The notes under the pieces were generated by a model. It saw nothing but the letters and a program-made list of their open reading frames with translations, was not told the origin of the DNA and made no database searches. Of a stretch of 64,000 bases of DNA, positions 36,831 to 46,386 are shown one piece after another. Source of the DNA: Shinella yambaruensis (GTDB lineage: Bacteria > Pseudomonadota > Alphaproteobacteria > Rhizobiales > Rhizobiaceae). The position numbers and the translations under genes are program-made. The number at the start of each line of letters is the position of its first letter. Positions within the stretch are counted from its first letter, which is position 1. The stretch covers positions 248,001-312,000 of the forward strand of contig NZ_JALJCK010000007.1 in the NCBI RefSeq assembly GCF_022899355.1, written 5' to 3'.

Positions 36831-38744
36831 ATGCCACAGGATGAAACGAAAGCAGGTCTGAGCCGCCGCCAATTGCTGGGCTCCACGGCCGTCGCGGCGG
36901 GGGCGGTGGGAACCGGCGCGCTCGCCTTCGGCGGGATCACCGCGGCGCCCGCGCTTGCGCAGGCCGCTGCCAGCGGCAACTACGAGGTCAAGCCGGGCGA
37001 ACTCGACGAATATTACGTCTTCTTCTCCTCGGGCCAGTCAGGCGAGGTCCGCATCGTCGGCCTTCCCTCCATGCGCGAGCTGATGCGCATCCCGGTCTTC
37101 AACCGCTGCAGCGCCACCGGCTGGGGGCAGACCAACGAGAGCCTGAAGATCCTGACGGAGGGCATGCTGCCGGAATATCGCGAACTGATGAACAAGCGGG
37201 GCGCTGCCGCCTATCTCAACGGCGACCTGCACCACCCGCATCCCTCCTTCACCGAGGGGACCTATGACGGGCGCTACCTCTTCGCCAACGACAAGGCGAA
37301 CACCCGCGTCTGCCGCATCCGCCTCGACGTGATGAAGTGCGACAAGATCGTCCAGCTGCCCAACCAGCACACGGTTCATGGCCTGCGCGTCCAGAAGTAT
37401 CCGAAGACCGGCTATGTCTTCTGCAACGGCGAGGACCGCGTGCCGGTCCCGAACGACGGCAAGGTGCTCGACGACAAGGCCCATTACCGCTCGATCTTCT
37501 CGGCCGTCGACGGCGAGACGATGAAGGTCGCCTGGCAGATCATGGTCGACGGCAATCTCGACAATGTCGATGCCGACTACCAGGGCAAATACGCCTTCTC
37601 CACCTGCTACAACTCGGAGGAGGGCGTGAACCTTGCCGAGATGATGGAAGCCGAACAGGACTGGGTGGTCGTCTTCAACCTGAAGCGCATCGAGGAGGCG
37701 GTCGCCCGCGGCGAATTCACCGAGATGGGCGGGGTGCCGGTTCTCGACGGGCGCAAGGGCTCGCCGTTCACCCGTTATATTCCGATACCCAACAGCCCGC
37801 ACGGCATGAATACCGCGCCGGACGGCATCCACATCGTCGCCAACGGCAAGCTCTCGCCGACCGTGACCGTCATGGATGTGCGCACCTTCGACGATCTGTT
37901 TGAGGACAAGATCCAGCCGAAGGAGACGATCGTCGCCGCGCCGGAGCTCGGCCTCGGCCCGCTGCACACGGCCTATGACGGCAGGGGCAACGCCTATACG
38001 ACGCTCTTCATCGACAGCCAGATCTGCAAATGGAACATCGAGGATGCCAAGCGCGCCTACAAGGGCGAGCAGGTCGATCCGATCCGCCAGAAGCTCGACG
38101 TGCACTACCAGCCAGGTCATAACCATACCTCCATGGGCCAGACCAAGGACGCGGACGGCAAGTGGCTGATATCGCTCAATAAGTTCTCCAAGGATCGCTA
38201 TCTCAACGTTGGTCCGCTGAAGCCGGAGAACGACCAGCTCATCGATATTTCCGGCGACGAGATGGTGCTGGTGCACGACAACCCGACCTTTGCCGAGCCG
38301 CACGACGCCACCATCGTCCATCACTCGAAGATCGATCCGGTGCATGTGTGGAAGCGTGACGATCCGTTCTTCGCCGATGCGGTAAAGCAGGCTGCGGCCG
38401 ACGGCATCGACCTGATGGCCGACAGCGAGGTGATCCGCGACGGCAACAAGGTGCGCGTCTACATGACCTCCGCCGCCCCGGCCTTCGGGCTGGAGACCTT
38501 TTCGGTCAAGCAGGGCGACGAGGTGACGGTCTATGTCACCAATATCGACGAGGTCGAGGATCTCAGCCACGGCTTTGCCATCATCAACTACGGCATCAAC
38601 ATGGAAGTGGCTCCGCAGGCGACGGCTTCCGTGACCTTCACCGCCGACAAGCCCGGCGTCTACTGGTACTATTGCTCGTGGTTCTGCCATGCCATGCACA
38701 TGGAGATGAAGGGCCGCATGTTCGTCGAGCCGCAGGCGGCCTGA
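36831..38744 (+). CDS. nosZ: Nitrous-oxide reductase
   Basis: A 637-residue periplasmic copper enzyme reducing N2O to N2. The twin-arginine signal ([17 protein letters not shown], residues 11-27) marks it as clade I, exported folded. The seven-bladed propeller carries the CuZ histidines, including those in [10 protein letters not shown] and PGHNHTSMG. The C-terminal cupredoxin domain has the CuA ligands in [16 protein letters not shown]. Length and order match other alphaproteobacterial enzymes. It begins 22 bp after nosR with a GGAGAG site. Confidence 0.98.
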   Translation: MPQDETKAGLSRRQLLGSTAVAAGAVGTGALAFGGITAAPALAQAAASGNYEVKPGELDEYYVFFSSGQSGEVRIVGLPSMRELMRIPVFNRCSATGWGQTNESLKILTEGMLPEYRELMNKRGAAAYLNGDLHHPHPSFTEGTYDGRYLFANDKANTRVCRIRLDVMKCDKIVQLPNQHTVHGLRVQKYPKTGYVFCNGEDRVPVPNDGKVLDDKAHYRSIFSAVDGETMKVAWQIMVDGNLDNVDADYQGKYAFSTCYNSEEGVNLAEMMEAEQDWVVVFNLKRIEEAVARGEFTEMGGVPVLDGRKGSPFTRYIPIPNSPHGMNTAPDGIHIVANGKLSPTVTVMDVRTFDDLFEDKIQPKETIVAAPELGLGPLHTAYDGRGNAYTTLFIDSQICKWNIEDAKRAYKGEQVDPIRQKLDVHYQPGHNHTSMGQTKDADGKWLISLNKFSKDRYLNVGPLKPENDQLIDISGDEMVLVHDNPTFAEPHDATIVHHSKIDPVHVWKRDDPFFADAVKQAAADGIDLMADSEVIRDGNKVRVYMTSAAPAFGLETFSVKQGDEVTVYVTNIDEVEDLSHGFAIINYGINMEVAPQATASVTFTADKPGVYWYYCSWFCHAMHMEMKGRMFVEPQAA

Positions 38745-38745
38745 C

Positions 38746-40119
38746 GTGACGGCCTACCCCGCCATGACGATGATTGCGGTGGCGGCCCTCGTGGCCGCCT
38801 TCGCACCCGTCTTTGCGCGGGCGGAGACGGTTTCCGTTCCCGCCGGCGCGGAAAACCTGCAGGCGATCCTTGATGCGGCCCGGCCGGGGGATGTGATCCG
38901 GCTGCGGGCGGGCGTGCATCGTGGCCCGCTGCGCATCGCCACGGCATTGACGCTGGAAGGCGAGGGCGGGGCGGTGCTGTCGGGCACGGGCACCGGCAGC
39001 GTCGTCACCGTCGCCGCACCCGGCGCGGTGGTGCGCGGGCTTGAAATCCACGGGTCCGGCGCGGATATCGGCTCGCTCGATTCCGGCGTCTTCCTCGACA
39101 AGGCCGCGGCCGGTGCGATCGTCGAGGACAATGCGATCCTCGGCAATCTCTACGGCGTCTACATCAGGGGCGCCAGGGACGCGCTAGTGCGCGGCAACCG
39201 GATCGAGGGCATGCGCGAGGGGCGCTCGGCGGAGGCCGGCAACGGCGTGCATCTGTGGAACGCGCCGGGGGCGAAGGTGATCGGCAACGACATCCGCTTC
39301 GGCCGCGACGGCATCTTCACCAATGCCAGCCGCCGCAACGTCTTCTCCGGCAACCGCATGCGCGACCTGCGTTTCGCCGTCCACTACATGTACACCAACG
39401 AAAGCGAGATCAGCGACAACGTCTCGACCGGCAATTCCGTCGGCTATGCCATCATGTATTCCGACCGGCTGACGATCACCGGCAATGTCTCCGATGGCGA
39501 CCGCGACCACGGCCTGCTGCTCAACACCGCGAAGGGCTCGACGGTATCCGGCAACTGGGTGAAGGGACGGATGCAGCCGGTTTCCCGCTGGACCAATGCC
39601 GGCCGGCAGAGCGACACGCACGGCGTGGCCATGGAAAGCGATGCCGGCCACGACGTCGCGGACCGGCGCCTCGGCCCGGAAAAATGCGTCTTCATCTACA
39701 ATGCCAACCGCAACCGCTTTTCCGGCAACCGCTTCGAGAACTGTGCGATCGGCATCCATTTCACCGCGGGCTCGGAGGGCAATCGCATGAGCGGCAACGC
39801 CTTCATCCGCAACCGCAACCAGGTCAAGTATGTCGGCACGCGCTACCTCGACTGGTCGGCGGAAGGGCGCGGCAACTACTGGAGCGACAACCCCGCCTTC
39901 GACCTCGACGGCGACGGCATCGCCGACACGCCCTACAGGCCGAACGATCTCGTCGACCGGGTGCTGTGGACCGCACCGCAGGCGAAAATCCTCACCAACA
40001 GTCCGGCCGTGCAGGTCATCCGCTGGGCGCAGAGCCAATTTCCGGCGCTCCTGCCCGGTGGCGTGGTCGACAGCCGCCCGCTGATGGCCCCGCCGGACGA
40101 AGGAATGGGAATGCCATGA
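38746..40119 (+). CDS. nosD: NosD, periplasmic copper-centre assembly protein
   Basis: A 457-residue exported protein built from right-handed parallel beta-helix repeats, seen as recurring IxGNxI-type units such as VRGNRIEGM, VIGNDIRFGRDG, VFSGNRMRDL and ITGNVSDGDRDHG. The hydrophobic N-terminus (about 7-26) is a signal peptide. It works with the NosFY transporter to assemble the CuZ centre of NosZ. The start is a GTG at 38746, one base after the nosZ stop; an ATG at 38764 is an alternative. It overlaps nosF by 4 bp. Confidence 0.95.
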   Translation: MTAYPAMTMIAVAALVAAFAPVFARAETVSVPAGAENLQAILDAARPGDVIRLRAGVHRGPLRIATALTLEGEGGAVLSGTGTGSVVTVAAPGAVVRGLEIHGSGADIGSLDSGVFLDKAAAGAIVEDNAILGNLYGVYIRGARDALVRGNRIEGMREGRSAEAGNGVHLWNAPGAKVIGNDIRFGRDGIFTNASRRNVFSGNRMRDLRFAVHYMYTNESEISDNVSTGNSVGYAIMYSDRLTITGNVSDGDRDHGLLLNTAKGSTVSGNWVKGRMQPVSRWTNAGRQSDTHGVAMESDAGHDVADRRLGPEKCVFIYNANRNRFSGNRFENCAIGIHFTAGSEGNRMSGNAFIRNRNQVKYVGTRYLDWSAEGRGNYWSDNPAFDLDGDGIADTPYRPNDLVDRVLWTAPQAKILTNSPAVQVIRWAQSQFPALLPGGVVDSRPLMAPPDEGMGMP

Positions 40120-41018
40120 CCCATCGCATCGACATCCAGGCCGTTTCCAAGGCTTTCGGCGCCTTCAAGGCCGTGCGCGACGTTTCCTTCTCGCTAGCCG
40201 AAGGCGAGATCGTCGCGCTGGTCGGCCACAACGGCGCGGGCAAGACGACGCTGATCAAGCTGATGCTCGGCCTCATCCGCCCGACCGCCGGCACCGTCCG
40301 CGTGCTCGGCGGCGATCCGGCGGCCGATCCCGCCGTGCGCGCGCGCCTCGGCTACCTGCCGGAAAGCGTGTCCTTCAATCCGGCCCTGACCGGCCGCGAG
40401 ACGCTGGCCTTCTACGCCGCGCTGAAGCGCGCGCCGCACGGCCAGGTCGCCGAACTGCTCGAACGCGTCGGCCTGTCGCAGGCTGCAGACCGGCGCGTGC
40501 GCACCTATTCCAAGGGCATGCGACAGCGGCTCGGGCTGGCGCAGGCGCTGCTCGGCGCGCCGCAGGTCCTGCTGCTCGACGAGCCGACGACCGGCCTCGA
40601 CCCGGCGCTCCGCCGCGATTTCTACGGTTTCCTCGATGAACTGCGCGCAGGAGGCGCGACGATCCTGCTGTCCTCCCATGCGCTCAGCGAGCTGGAGGGG
40701 CGGGCCGACCACATCGTCATCATGGGGCAGGGCGTCAAGATCGCCGATGGCACGCTGGACGAGCTGCGCGGCATCGCGCGGCTGCCGACGCGCATCCGCG
40801 TGCGCCTTGCAGAAGGCGAGGAACGGCGGCTCGAAGGGGACGCGGACTGGCGCCCGGTCAACGGCCATATGCTGGAGATCGACGCCGCGCCGGAGGACAA
40901 GCTGGCGCTGCTGCGCGCCGCCGTCGGCGCCCGCATCGCCGATCTCGACGTGACGCCGCCGACGCTCGACGAGCTCTATGCCCATTTTCAGGACAGGCAG
41001 CGGGAGGCCGGCCAATGA
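40116..41018 (+). CDS. nosF: NosF, ATPase of the copper-centre assembly ABC transporter
   Basis: A 300-residue ABC ATPase. Walker A is GHNGAGKTTLIK, the signature YSKGMRQRLGLAQAL, Walker B VLLLDEPTTGLDPALR, and the switch LLSSHALSE. The C-terminal segment (about 215-300) is the short regulatory tail typical of NosF. It partners the NosY permease, whose gene it overlaps by 4 bp (ATGA), to energise the transfer of a sulfur or copper-related species to NosD. Confidence 0.96.
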   Translation: MTHRIDIQAVSKAFGAFKAVRDVSFSLAEGEIVALVGHNGAGKTTLIKLMLGLIRPTAGTVRVLGGDPAADPAVRARLGYLPESVSFNPALTGRETLAFYAALKRAPHGQVAELLERVGLSQAADRRVRTYSKGMRQRLGLAQALLGAPQVLLLDEPTTGLDPALRRDFYGFLDELRAGGATILLSSHALSELEGRADHIVIMGQGVKIADGTLDELRGIARLPTRIRVRLAEGEERRLEGDADWRPVNGHMLEIDAAPEDKLALLRAAVGARIADLDVTPPTLDELYAHFQDRQREAGQ

Positions 41019-41830
41019 GGACCATCCTCGTCATCGCGCGCAAGGAAATCCAGGAGGGCCTGCGCAACCGCTGGGTCCTCGCGACCACGCTGCTTCTGGC
41101 GACGCTCGCGCTCACCCTCACCTTCCTCGGCAGCGCGCCCACCGGCAATGTCGGGGCGAGTGCGCTCGACGTGATCGTCGTCAGCCTGTCGAGCCTGTCG
41201 GTGTTCCTCGTGCCGCTCATCGCCCTCCTCATCTCGCATGACGCCATCGTCGGCGAGGCGGAGCGGGGCACGCTCCTCTTGCTGCTCAGCTATCCGCTGG
41301 CGCGTTTCCAGGTGATTGCCGGCCAGTTCATCGGGCATCTGGCGATCCTCGCCTTCGCCACGCTGATCGGCTACGGCGCGGCGGCGCTCGCGCTCGGGCT
41401 TGGCGACGGCGCCGGGCTGGCCGCCGGCTGGCCGGCCTTCGCCCTCCTGATCGGCTCCTCGGTGCTGCTCGGCGCGGTCTTCATCGCCATCGGCTATCTC
41501 GTCAGCACGCTTGCCGGCGAGCGCGGCACGGCGGGCGGCATTGCCGTCGGTGTGTGGCTGGTCTTCGTGCTGGTCTACGACATGGCGCTGCTCGGCCTCC
41601 TGGTCGCCGACCAGGGGCGCACGGTCACGGGCGGGCTGCTCAATGCCCTCCTTCTGCTCAACCCGACCGATGCCTATCGCTTGCTCAATCTCGGCGGCGA
41701 GGCGGGGGCGATTTCCGGCATGGCCGGGGCAGCCTCGCTCAGTGCGCCCGCGCTTGTCGCCGCGCTCGCGCTGTGGGCGGCGCTGCCGCTTGCCGCCGCC
41801 ATGCTGGTCTTTTCAAGGAGAGAGGCATGA
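41015..41830 (+). CDS. nosY: NosY, membrane subunit of the copper-centre assembly ABC transporter
   Basis: A 271-residue inner-membrane protein with six hydrophobic helices, starting ILVIARKEIQEGLRNRWVLATTLLLA, the ABC-2-type permease opening. LLLLSYPLARFQVIAGQFIGH is a conserved NosY segment. It overlaps both nosF and nosL by 4 bp, so translation is coupled along the operon. With NosF it forms the transporter for CuZ assembly. Confidence 0.95.
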   Translation: MRTILVIARKEIQEGLRNRWVLATTLLLATLALTLTFLGSAPTGNVGASALDVIVVSLSSLSVFLVPLIALLISHDAIVGEAERGTLLLLLSYPLARFQVIAGQFIGHLAILAFATLIGYGAAALALGLGDGAGLAAGWPAFALLIGSSVLLGAVFIAIGYLVSTLAGERGTAGGIAVGVWLVFVLVYDMALLGLLVADQGRTVTGGLLNALLLLNPTDAYRLLNLGGEAGAISGMAGAASLSAPALVAALALWAALPLAAAMLVFSRREA

Positions 41831-42360
41831 AACGCATGCTCGCCACCCTCGTTCTCGTCCTCGTCGCCGGCTGCTCGGAGCAGCCGGCCGAGGTGCCACA
41901 ACCCTTTGCCCTGACGGAGGAGGCCATCGGCCGCTATTGCGGCATGAACGTGCTGGAGCACGAAGGCCCCAAGGGCCAGATCATCCTGTCGCAGATTCCC
42001 GAGCCGATCTGGTTTTCCTCGGCGCGCGATGCTGTCGCCTTCACCCTTCTGCCGGACGAGCCCAAGGCCATCGCCGCCATCTACGTCTCGGACATGGGCA
42101 CTGCTGCGAGCTGGGCGCAGCCCGGCGCCGAAAACTGGATCGATGCCCGCACCGCCTTCTACGTGATCGGCAGCGCACAGCGCGGCGGCATGGGCGTCGC
42201 CGAGACCATTCCCTTCTCCAGGGAGACGGACGCGCGCGATTTCGCCGGAAAGCATGGCGGCGAGGTGGTCGGCTTCTCGGATATTCCGCCCGGCTATGTG
42301 CTGGGCGACGGCCAGACGGCCGACGGAGCGGCGCCGCAGCGCCAGGAGGAAGGGCAATGA
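41827..42360 (+). CDS. nosL: NosL, outer-membrane copper-binding lipoprotein
   Basis: A 177-residue protein with a lipoprotein signal ending LVAGC, so the mature chain begins at C17. The copper-site region includes YCGMNVLEHEGPKGQI, and DAVAFTLLPDEPKAIAAIYVSDM and WIDARTAFYV are family hallmarks. NosL supplies Cu(I) to NosD and NosZ. It overlaps nosY and nosX by 4 bp each. Confidence 0.95.
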   Translation: MKRMLATLVLVLVAGCSEQPAEVPQPFALTEEAIGRYCGMNVLEHEGPKGQIILSQIPEPIWFSSARDAVAFTLLPDEPKAIAAIYVSDMGTAASWAQPGAENWIDARTAFYVIGSAQRGGMGVAETIPFSRETDARDFAGKHGGEVVGFSDIPPGYVLGDGQTADGAAPQRQEEGQ

Positions 42361-43334
42361 CCATGGGCGCAGGGCCGACCCGTCGTCGTTTCATCACGCT
42401 TTCGGCCGCTGCCGCCGGCACGGCGCTTTGCCCGCACGGCGCAGGCGCCGGGTCCAGGGCCGTCCGCTGGCGCGGCCGCGCCCTCGGCGCGCCGGCGGAA
42501 ATGATTCTCCACCATCCCGACCGGGCGCAGGCCGCGCGGCTGATCCGGCGCGTCGTCGCCGAGATCGATCGCCTCGAGCGCATTTTCAGCCTCTACCTGC
42601 CGGATTCCGCGCTCGCCACACTCAATGCCCGGGGCGCGCTCGCCAATCCACCGGCCGAACTGGTGGACCTGCTGGAGCAGAGCCATGCCGTCTGGCAGCA
42701 GAGCGACGGCCTGTTCGATCCGACCGTCCAGCCCTTGTGGCTGCTCCATGCCCGGCATTTCTCCGCTCCTGATGCAGATCCTGCCGGCCCTCCGAGCGAC
42801 AGCATCAAGGAAACGTTGCGCCGCGTGGGCTTCGGGCACGTCGCCTTCGACCGAAACCGTATCGCCTTTCGCAGAGCGGGCATGGCGCTGACGCTGAACG
42901 GCATTGCGCAGGGCTACATCACGGATCGGGCCGTGGAGATCCTACGCGCCGGCGGCGTGGTGCACACGCTCGCCGACCTCGGTGAAATCCGCGCTCTCGG
43001 GCCGCGCGAGGATGGAACGCCGTGGCGCGCCGGCATCGCCGGAACGGATGCGCGCGTCGACCTCGTCGACCGCGCGATCGCCACTTCCGGGACGAATGGT
43101 TTCCGCTTTGGCGGGCCGGGCTCGCCGAGCCACCTGCTCGATCCCCGGACCGGCGTTTCGGCAGGCCGCCACGACAGCGTCAGCGTCGTCGCGCCGACCG
43201 CCGCGGCCGCCGACGCTCTCTCCACCGCCTTCAGCTTCATGGATGGCGAGGGGATTGCGGCCGCGCTGCGCACGCTACCGGGCATCGAGGTGCATTTGCG
43301 CGAGCCGGGCGGAGGGTATCGGCACATCGCCTGA
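42357..43334 (+). CDS. nosX: NosX, FAD:protein FMN transferase
   Basis: A 325-residue ApbE-family enzyme with a twin-arginine signal (TRRRFITLSAAAAG, about 8-21). It has LTLNGIAQGYITDRAVEILRAGG, the FAD-binding segment of ApbE, and a metal-binding end region in GVSAGRHDSVSVVAPTAAAADALSTAFSFM. It attaches FMN to the SGAT threonine of NosR. It closes the operon, 46 bp before the convergent GGDEF gene. Confidence 0.95.
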   Translation: MTMGAGPTRRRFITLSAAAAGTALCPHGAGAGSRAVRWRGRALGAPAEMILHHPDRAQAARLIRRVVAEIDRLERIFSLYLPDSALATLNARGALANPPAELVDLLEQSHAVWQQSDGLFDPTVQPLWLLHARHFSAPDADPAGPPSDSIKETLRRVGFGHVAFDRNRIAFRRAGMALTLNGIAQGYITDRAVEILRAGGVVHTLADLGEIRALGPREDGTPWRAGIAGTDARVDLVDRAIATSGTNGFRFGGPGSPSHLLDPRTGVSAGRHDSVSVVAPTAAAADALSTAFSFMDGEGIAAALRTLPGIEVHLREPGGGYRHIA

Positions 43335-43380
43335 CGCTCCGGAACGGGCGCCGGCAACAGGGACGCGGGCGCTGCCGTGA

Positions 43381-44715
43381 TTATGCGTTGATCGTCACGA
43401 CGCGGTTGCGGCCCGTCCGCTTGGCTTCGTAGAGCGCATTGTCGGCCCGCAGGATCGCCGAGCCGAACGGTTCTTTCGACGGATCGGCGAGCGTGGCGCC
43501 GATGCTGACGCTGAGCGGGATCGCGGTGCCCTCGATGTCGAAGGGCGAGGCATGGATCGCCGTGCGGATGCGCTCGGCCAGTGTTCCGGCCGCGGCCGGC
43601 TCCCCGGCGGTCAGCAACAGGGCAAATTCCTCACCGCCAAGCCGTGCGAAACGATCGTCCGGGCGCGCGACCTCCTGGCAGCGGCGGACGAATTCCATGA
43701 GGACGAGGTCGCCCGCGCGATGGCCGTGCGTGTCGTTGATCGATTTGAAATGATCGATGTCCAGCATGAGCACGCCCATGGAGCGGCCGCTGCCCGCCCT
43801 CGAGAATATCTCTTCCGCCTCCTCGAAGAAGCGCCGGCGGTTCAGGATGCCGGTCAGCGGGTCGGTGTCGGCAAGGGCCTTGAGCTGTTCGGCATAGGCG
43901 CGCTCCTTCGTGACGTCGATGTAGAGATTGACGTTGAAGTTGCCGATCGTCCTGTGGCGGAACTGGATGCGCCGCTCCGTTCCGCTCGCCGTCATGACAT
44001 TGAGGTCGAACGGTGTCATCTCGCGGTTCTCGCGGCGGGCCGCTTCGATCGACGAATGCCAGTGCGATCGGGCAAACTCGCGATATTGCGGGTCGGGATA
44101 GGCCAGGCGCCACCAGTCCTCGATGCTCTCGATCTCGTCCTGCGTATAGCCGAAGAGCGCCTTGAACGTCGCATTGGCGAACTGGATCTGGTCGTCCGTG
44201 CTGGCGATCTCGAAGCCGAAGGGCAGCCAGTCCAGAAGCGAGACGACATTCTCCTGCCAGCCGGCGAGGGAGACGGAGCCTTGCGGCGGCGCATCGGTGA
44301 AGGTGAACAGGCGCACGAGCTCGCCCTCGATCGCAAGCTTGGTGACCTGCACCATCAACACGCGTTCCTGTCCCTGTACCATGGCCCGGATCAGGAACGG
44401 TTCGCCGGGCACGCCGATCGGTGCGACACTCCATATCTGCGAGAGGAGAATGCTCGCCTCGCGGCCGACGAGATCCTCCATCGGCAGGTCTTCGAAGGCA
44501 TCCAGCCCCAGCCCGAACAGGACCGCGGCATTGGCATTTGCCCGGCGCACATGCAGGGTACCCTTTTCGACAAGCACCATCGGTGCACCGACGCACCCCA
44601 TCCAGAAATCGACTTCCTCACGGGACCTGCCGTGGGGAACATCGTTCGTCTTGGTTCGCTGCGACGCTGTACTGCTCATGCGATCCGCTACCCATCGTCG
44701 TCTGTGCCAGGCCAC
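43381..44715 (-). CDS. PAS-domain diguanylate cyclase
   Basis: A 444-residue soluble protein. Two PAS-like regions (about 40-125 and 150-265) are followed by a GGDEF domain (about 285-444) with DPLTGILNRRRFFEEAE and the active-site motif RLGGEEFALLL. The glutamate variant GGEEF is active in known cyclases. The inhibitory RxxD motif is not evident just upstream. It should make cyclic di-GMP in response to a cytoplasmic signal. GTG at 44715 has a GGAGGG site; ATG at 44679 is an alternative. No membrane segment is visible. It has no obvious functional link to the nos operon it faces. Confidence 0.88.
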   Translation of the reverse strand: MAWHRRRWVADRMSSTASQRTKTNDVPHGRSREEVDFWMGCVGAPMVLVEKGTLHVRRANANAAVLFGLGLDAFEDLPMEDLVGREASILLSQIWSVAPIGVPGEPFLIRAMVQGQERVLMVQVTKLAIEGELVRLFTFTDAPPQGSVSLAGWQENVVSLLDWLPFGFEIASTDDQIQFANATFKALFGYTQDEIESIEDWWRLAYPDPQYREFARSHWHSSIEAARRENREMTPFDLNVMTASGTERRIQFRHRTIGNFNVNLYIDVTKERAYAEQLKALADTDPLTGILNRRRFFEEAEEIFSRAGSGRSMGVLMLDIDHFKSINDTHGHRAGDLVLMEFVRRCQEVARPDDRFARLGGEEFALLLTAGEPAAAGTLAERIRTAIHASPFDIEGTAIPLSVSIGATLADPSKEPFGSAILRADNALYEAKRTGRNRVVTINA

Positions 44716-44836
44716 GGAGACCCTCCGCGCCCGAGGATAATCACCTAACGTAAGAAAAGGCTTAAGCGGCGGGAGGCTTCCCCCGGACGATCCTCACCCT
44801 ATCGCCAGGGCGCCGTCGTTTGGCATAATTTGCCCA

Positions 44837-44864
44837 TTGGAAATTCGCGTCAGCGACCTATAAT
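44837..44864 (+). promoter_or_regulatory. Sigma-70-type promoter of ugpBAEC
   Basis: TTGGAA (44837-44842) and TATAAT (44859-44864) are separated by 16 bp, the best -35/-10 pair in the 279-bp gap before ugpB. The spacer includes one GCGTCA. The rest of the gap holds no gene. Confidence 0.6.
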
Positions 44865-44893
44865 TTCGTTTGCAGGTTCGTTTATCTTCGTTT
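44865..44893 (+). promoter_or_regulatory. Triple TTCGTTT repeat overlapping the ugpB promoter start
   Basis: TTCGTTT occurs at 44865-44871, 44877-44883 and 44887-44893, beginning directly after the -10 box. Such spaced repeats are typical operators of DeoR/GlpR-family repressors, and their position over the transcription start fits repression. No CTGTCAT-type Pho box was seen here. Confidence 0.55.
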
Positions 44894-44994
44894 TGAATGC
44901 AGCCTGCTTCGCGACGAAGCGAGCCGAGGCGGGATCGAGGAGGATCTCCCTTCGGAACGGGTCGTTCCAGCGGCTGGAACATCAGGGAGGAACC

Positions 44995-46302
44995 ATGTCC
45001 AATCGTCTCATCGCTGCCTCGACAGCGGCCATCACCCTTTCACTCCTGTTTGGATCGAGTGCCCTTGCCGCCACCGAACTGCAATGGTGGCATGCCATGA
45101 CCGGCGCCAACAACGAGGTCGTCGACCAGCTGGCGAAGGAATTCAACGAAAGCCAGAGCGAGTACAAGGTCGTTCCGGTGTTCAAGGGAACCTATCCCGA
45201 AACACTGAATGCCGGCATCGCGGCCTACCGCTCCAAGCAGCCGCCCGCGATCATCCAGGTGTTCGACGCGGGCAGCGGCGTGATGATGGGGGCCGAGGGC
45301 GCCATCGTGCCGGCCGCCGACGTCTTGCAGAAGGGCGGCTACACGTTCGACAAGTCGCAATATCTTGCCGGCATCGTCGCGTATTATTCCAAGCCGGACG
45401 GCACCATGCTGTCCTTCCCCTACAATTCGTCCTCGCCGATCCTCTACTACAACAAGGACGCCTTCACGAAGGCGGGGCTCGACGCGGAGAACCCGCCGAA
45501 GACCTGGCCGGAAGTCTTCGAGGCCGCAAAGAAGATCAAGGCGAGTGACGCCTCGAAATGCGGCCTCACCTCCACCTGGCTGACCTGGATCCAGACCGAG
45601 AACTTCGCCGCCTGGAACAATATCGCGTATGGCACGAACGAGAACGGCCTCGGCAGCACAGATGTGAAGCTCGAGTTCAACGCGCCGCTGTTCGTGGAGC
45701 ATTTCCAGGCCATTGCCGACCTCGCCAAGGACGGCACGTTCCGCTATGGCGGGCGCACCTCGGAAGCCAAGCAGCTCTTCATGTCGGGCGAATGCGCGAT
45801 CCTGACCGAATCCTCCGGTGGCCTCGGCGATATCGTCAAGTCCGGCGTGAACTACGGCATCGGCCAGCTGCCCTATTATGAAGGCCACGGCCCGCAGAAC
45901 ACCATTCCCGGCGGCGCCAGCCTCTGGGTCTTCGGCGGCAAGAGCGACGAGGAATACAAGGGCGTCGCGCAGTTCTTCAATTTCCTCTCGCAAACGCAGA
46001 TCCAGGCCCGTCTCCACCAGGTCTCCGGCTACCTGCCGGTCACCAATGCGGCCTATGAGGAAACCAAGAAATCGGGCTTCTACGAGAAGAACCCGGCCCG
46101 CGAGACGCCGATCCTGCAGATGATCGGCAAGGCGCCGACCGAAAACTCCAAGGGCGTGCGCCTCGTCAACCTGCCGCAGGTGCGCGACATCATGAACGAG
46201 GAGTTCGAGGCGATGCTGGCCGGTTCGCAGGATGCGAAGACGGCGCTCGACAAGGCCGTCGAACGCGGCAATGCGGCCATCGCCGAAGCGATCGGCAACT
46301 GA
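44995..46302 (+). CDS. ugpB: sn-Glycerol-3-phosphate ABC transporter, binding protein
   Basis: A 435-residue exported protein with a signal peptide (about 1-26, ending SALAATE). The mature start LQWWHAMTGANNEVVDQLAKEFNESQ, FKGTYPETLNAGIAAYR and LSFPYNSSSPILYYNKDAF are hallmarks of UgpB. It captures glycerol-3-phosphate or glycerophosphodiesters as phosphorus and carbon sources. GGGAGGAACC precedes the ATG. It is the first gene of ugpBAEC, and the 84-bp gap to ugpA has GC-rich hairpin potential. Confidence 0.94.
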   Translation: MSNRLIAASTAAITLSLLFGSSALAATELQWWHAMTGANNEVVDQLAKEFNESQSEYKVVPVFKGTYPETLNAGIAAYRSKQPPAIIQVFDAGSGVMMGAEGAIVPAADVLQKGGYTFDKSQYLAGIVAYYSKPDGTMLSFPYNSSSPILYYNKDAFTKAGLDAENPPKTWPEVFEAAKKIKASDASKCGLTSTWLTWIQTENFAAWNNIAYGTNENGLGSTDVKLEFNAPLFVEHFQAIADLAKDGTFRYGGRTSEAKQLFMSGECAILTESSGGLGDIVKSGVNYGIGQLPYYEGHGPQNTIPGGASLWVFGGKSDEEYKGVAQFFNFLSQTQIQARLHQVSGYLPVTNAAYEETKKSGFYEKNPARETPILQMIGKAPTENSKGVRLVNLPQVRDIMNEEFEAMLAGSQDAKTALDKAVERGNAAIAEAIGN

Positions 46303-46386
46303 GCGTAGGATGCGTCATGCCGCCTGCCTCCTTCGGGATGCGGGCGGCGGACGGCACGTCTTGACCTGTCGCTTCGGGAGCCTGCC

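Noticed and set aside
34643-36979. A 778-codon minus-strand frame opposite nosR
   Set aside because: NosR is unmistakable on the plus strand. The antisense frame lacks motifs or a plausible start region.
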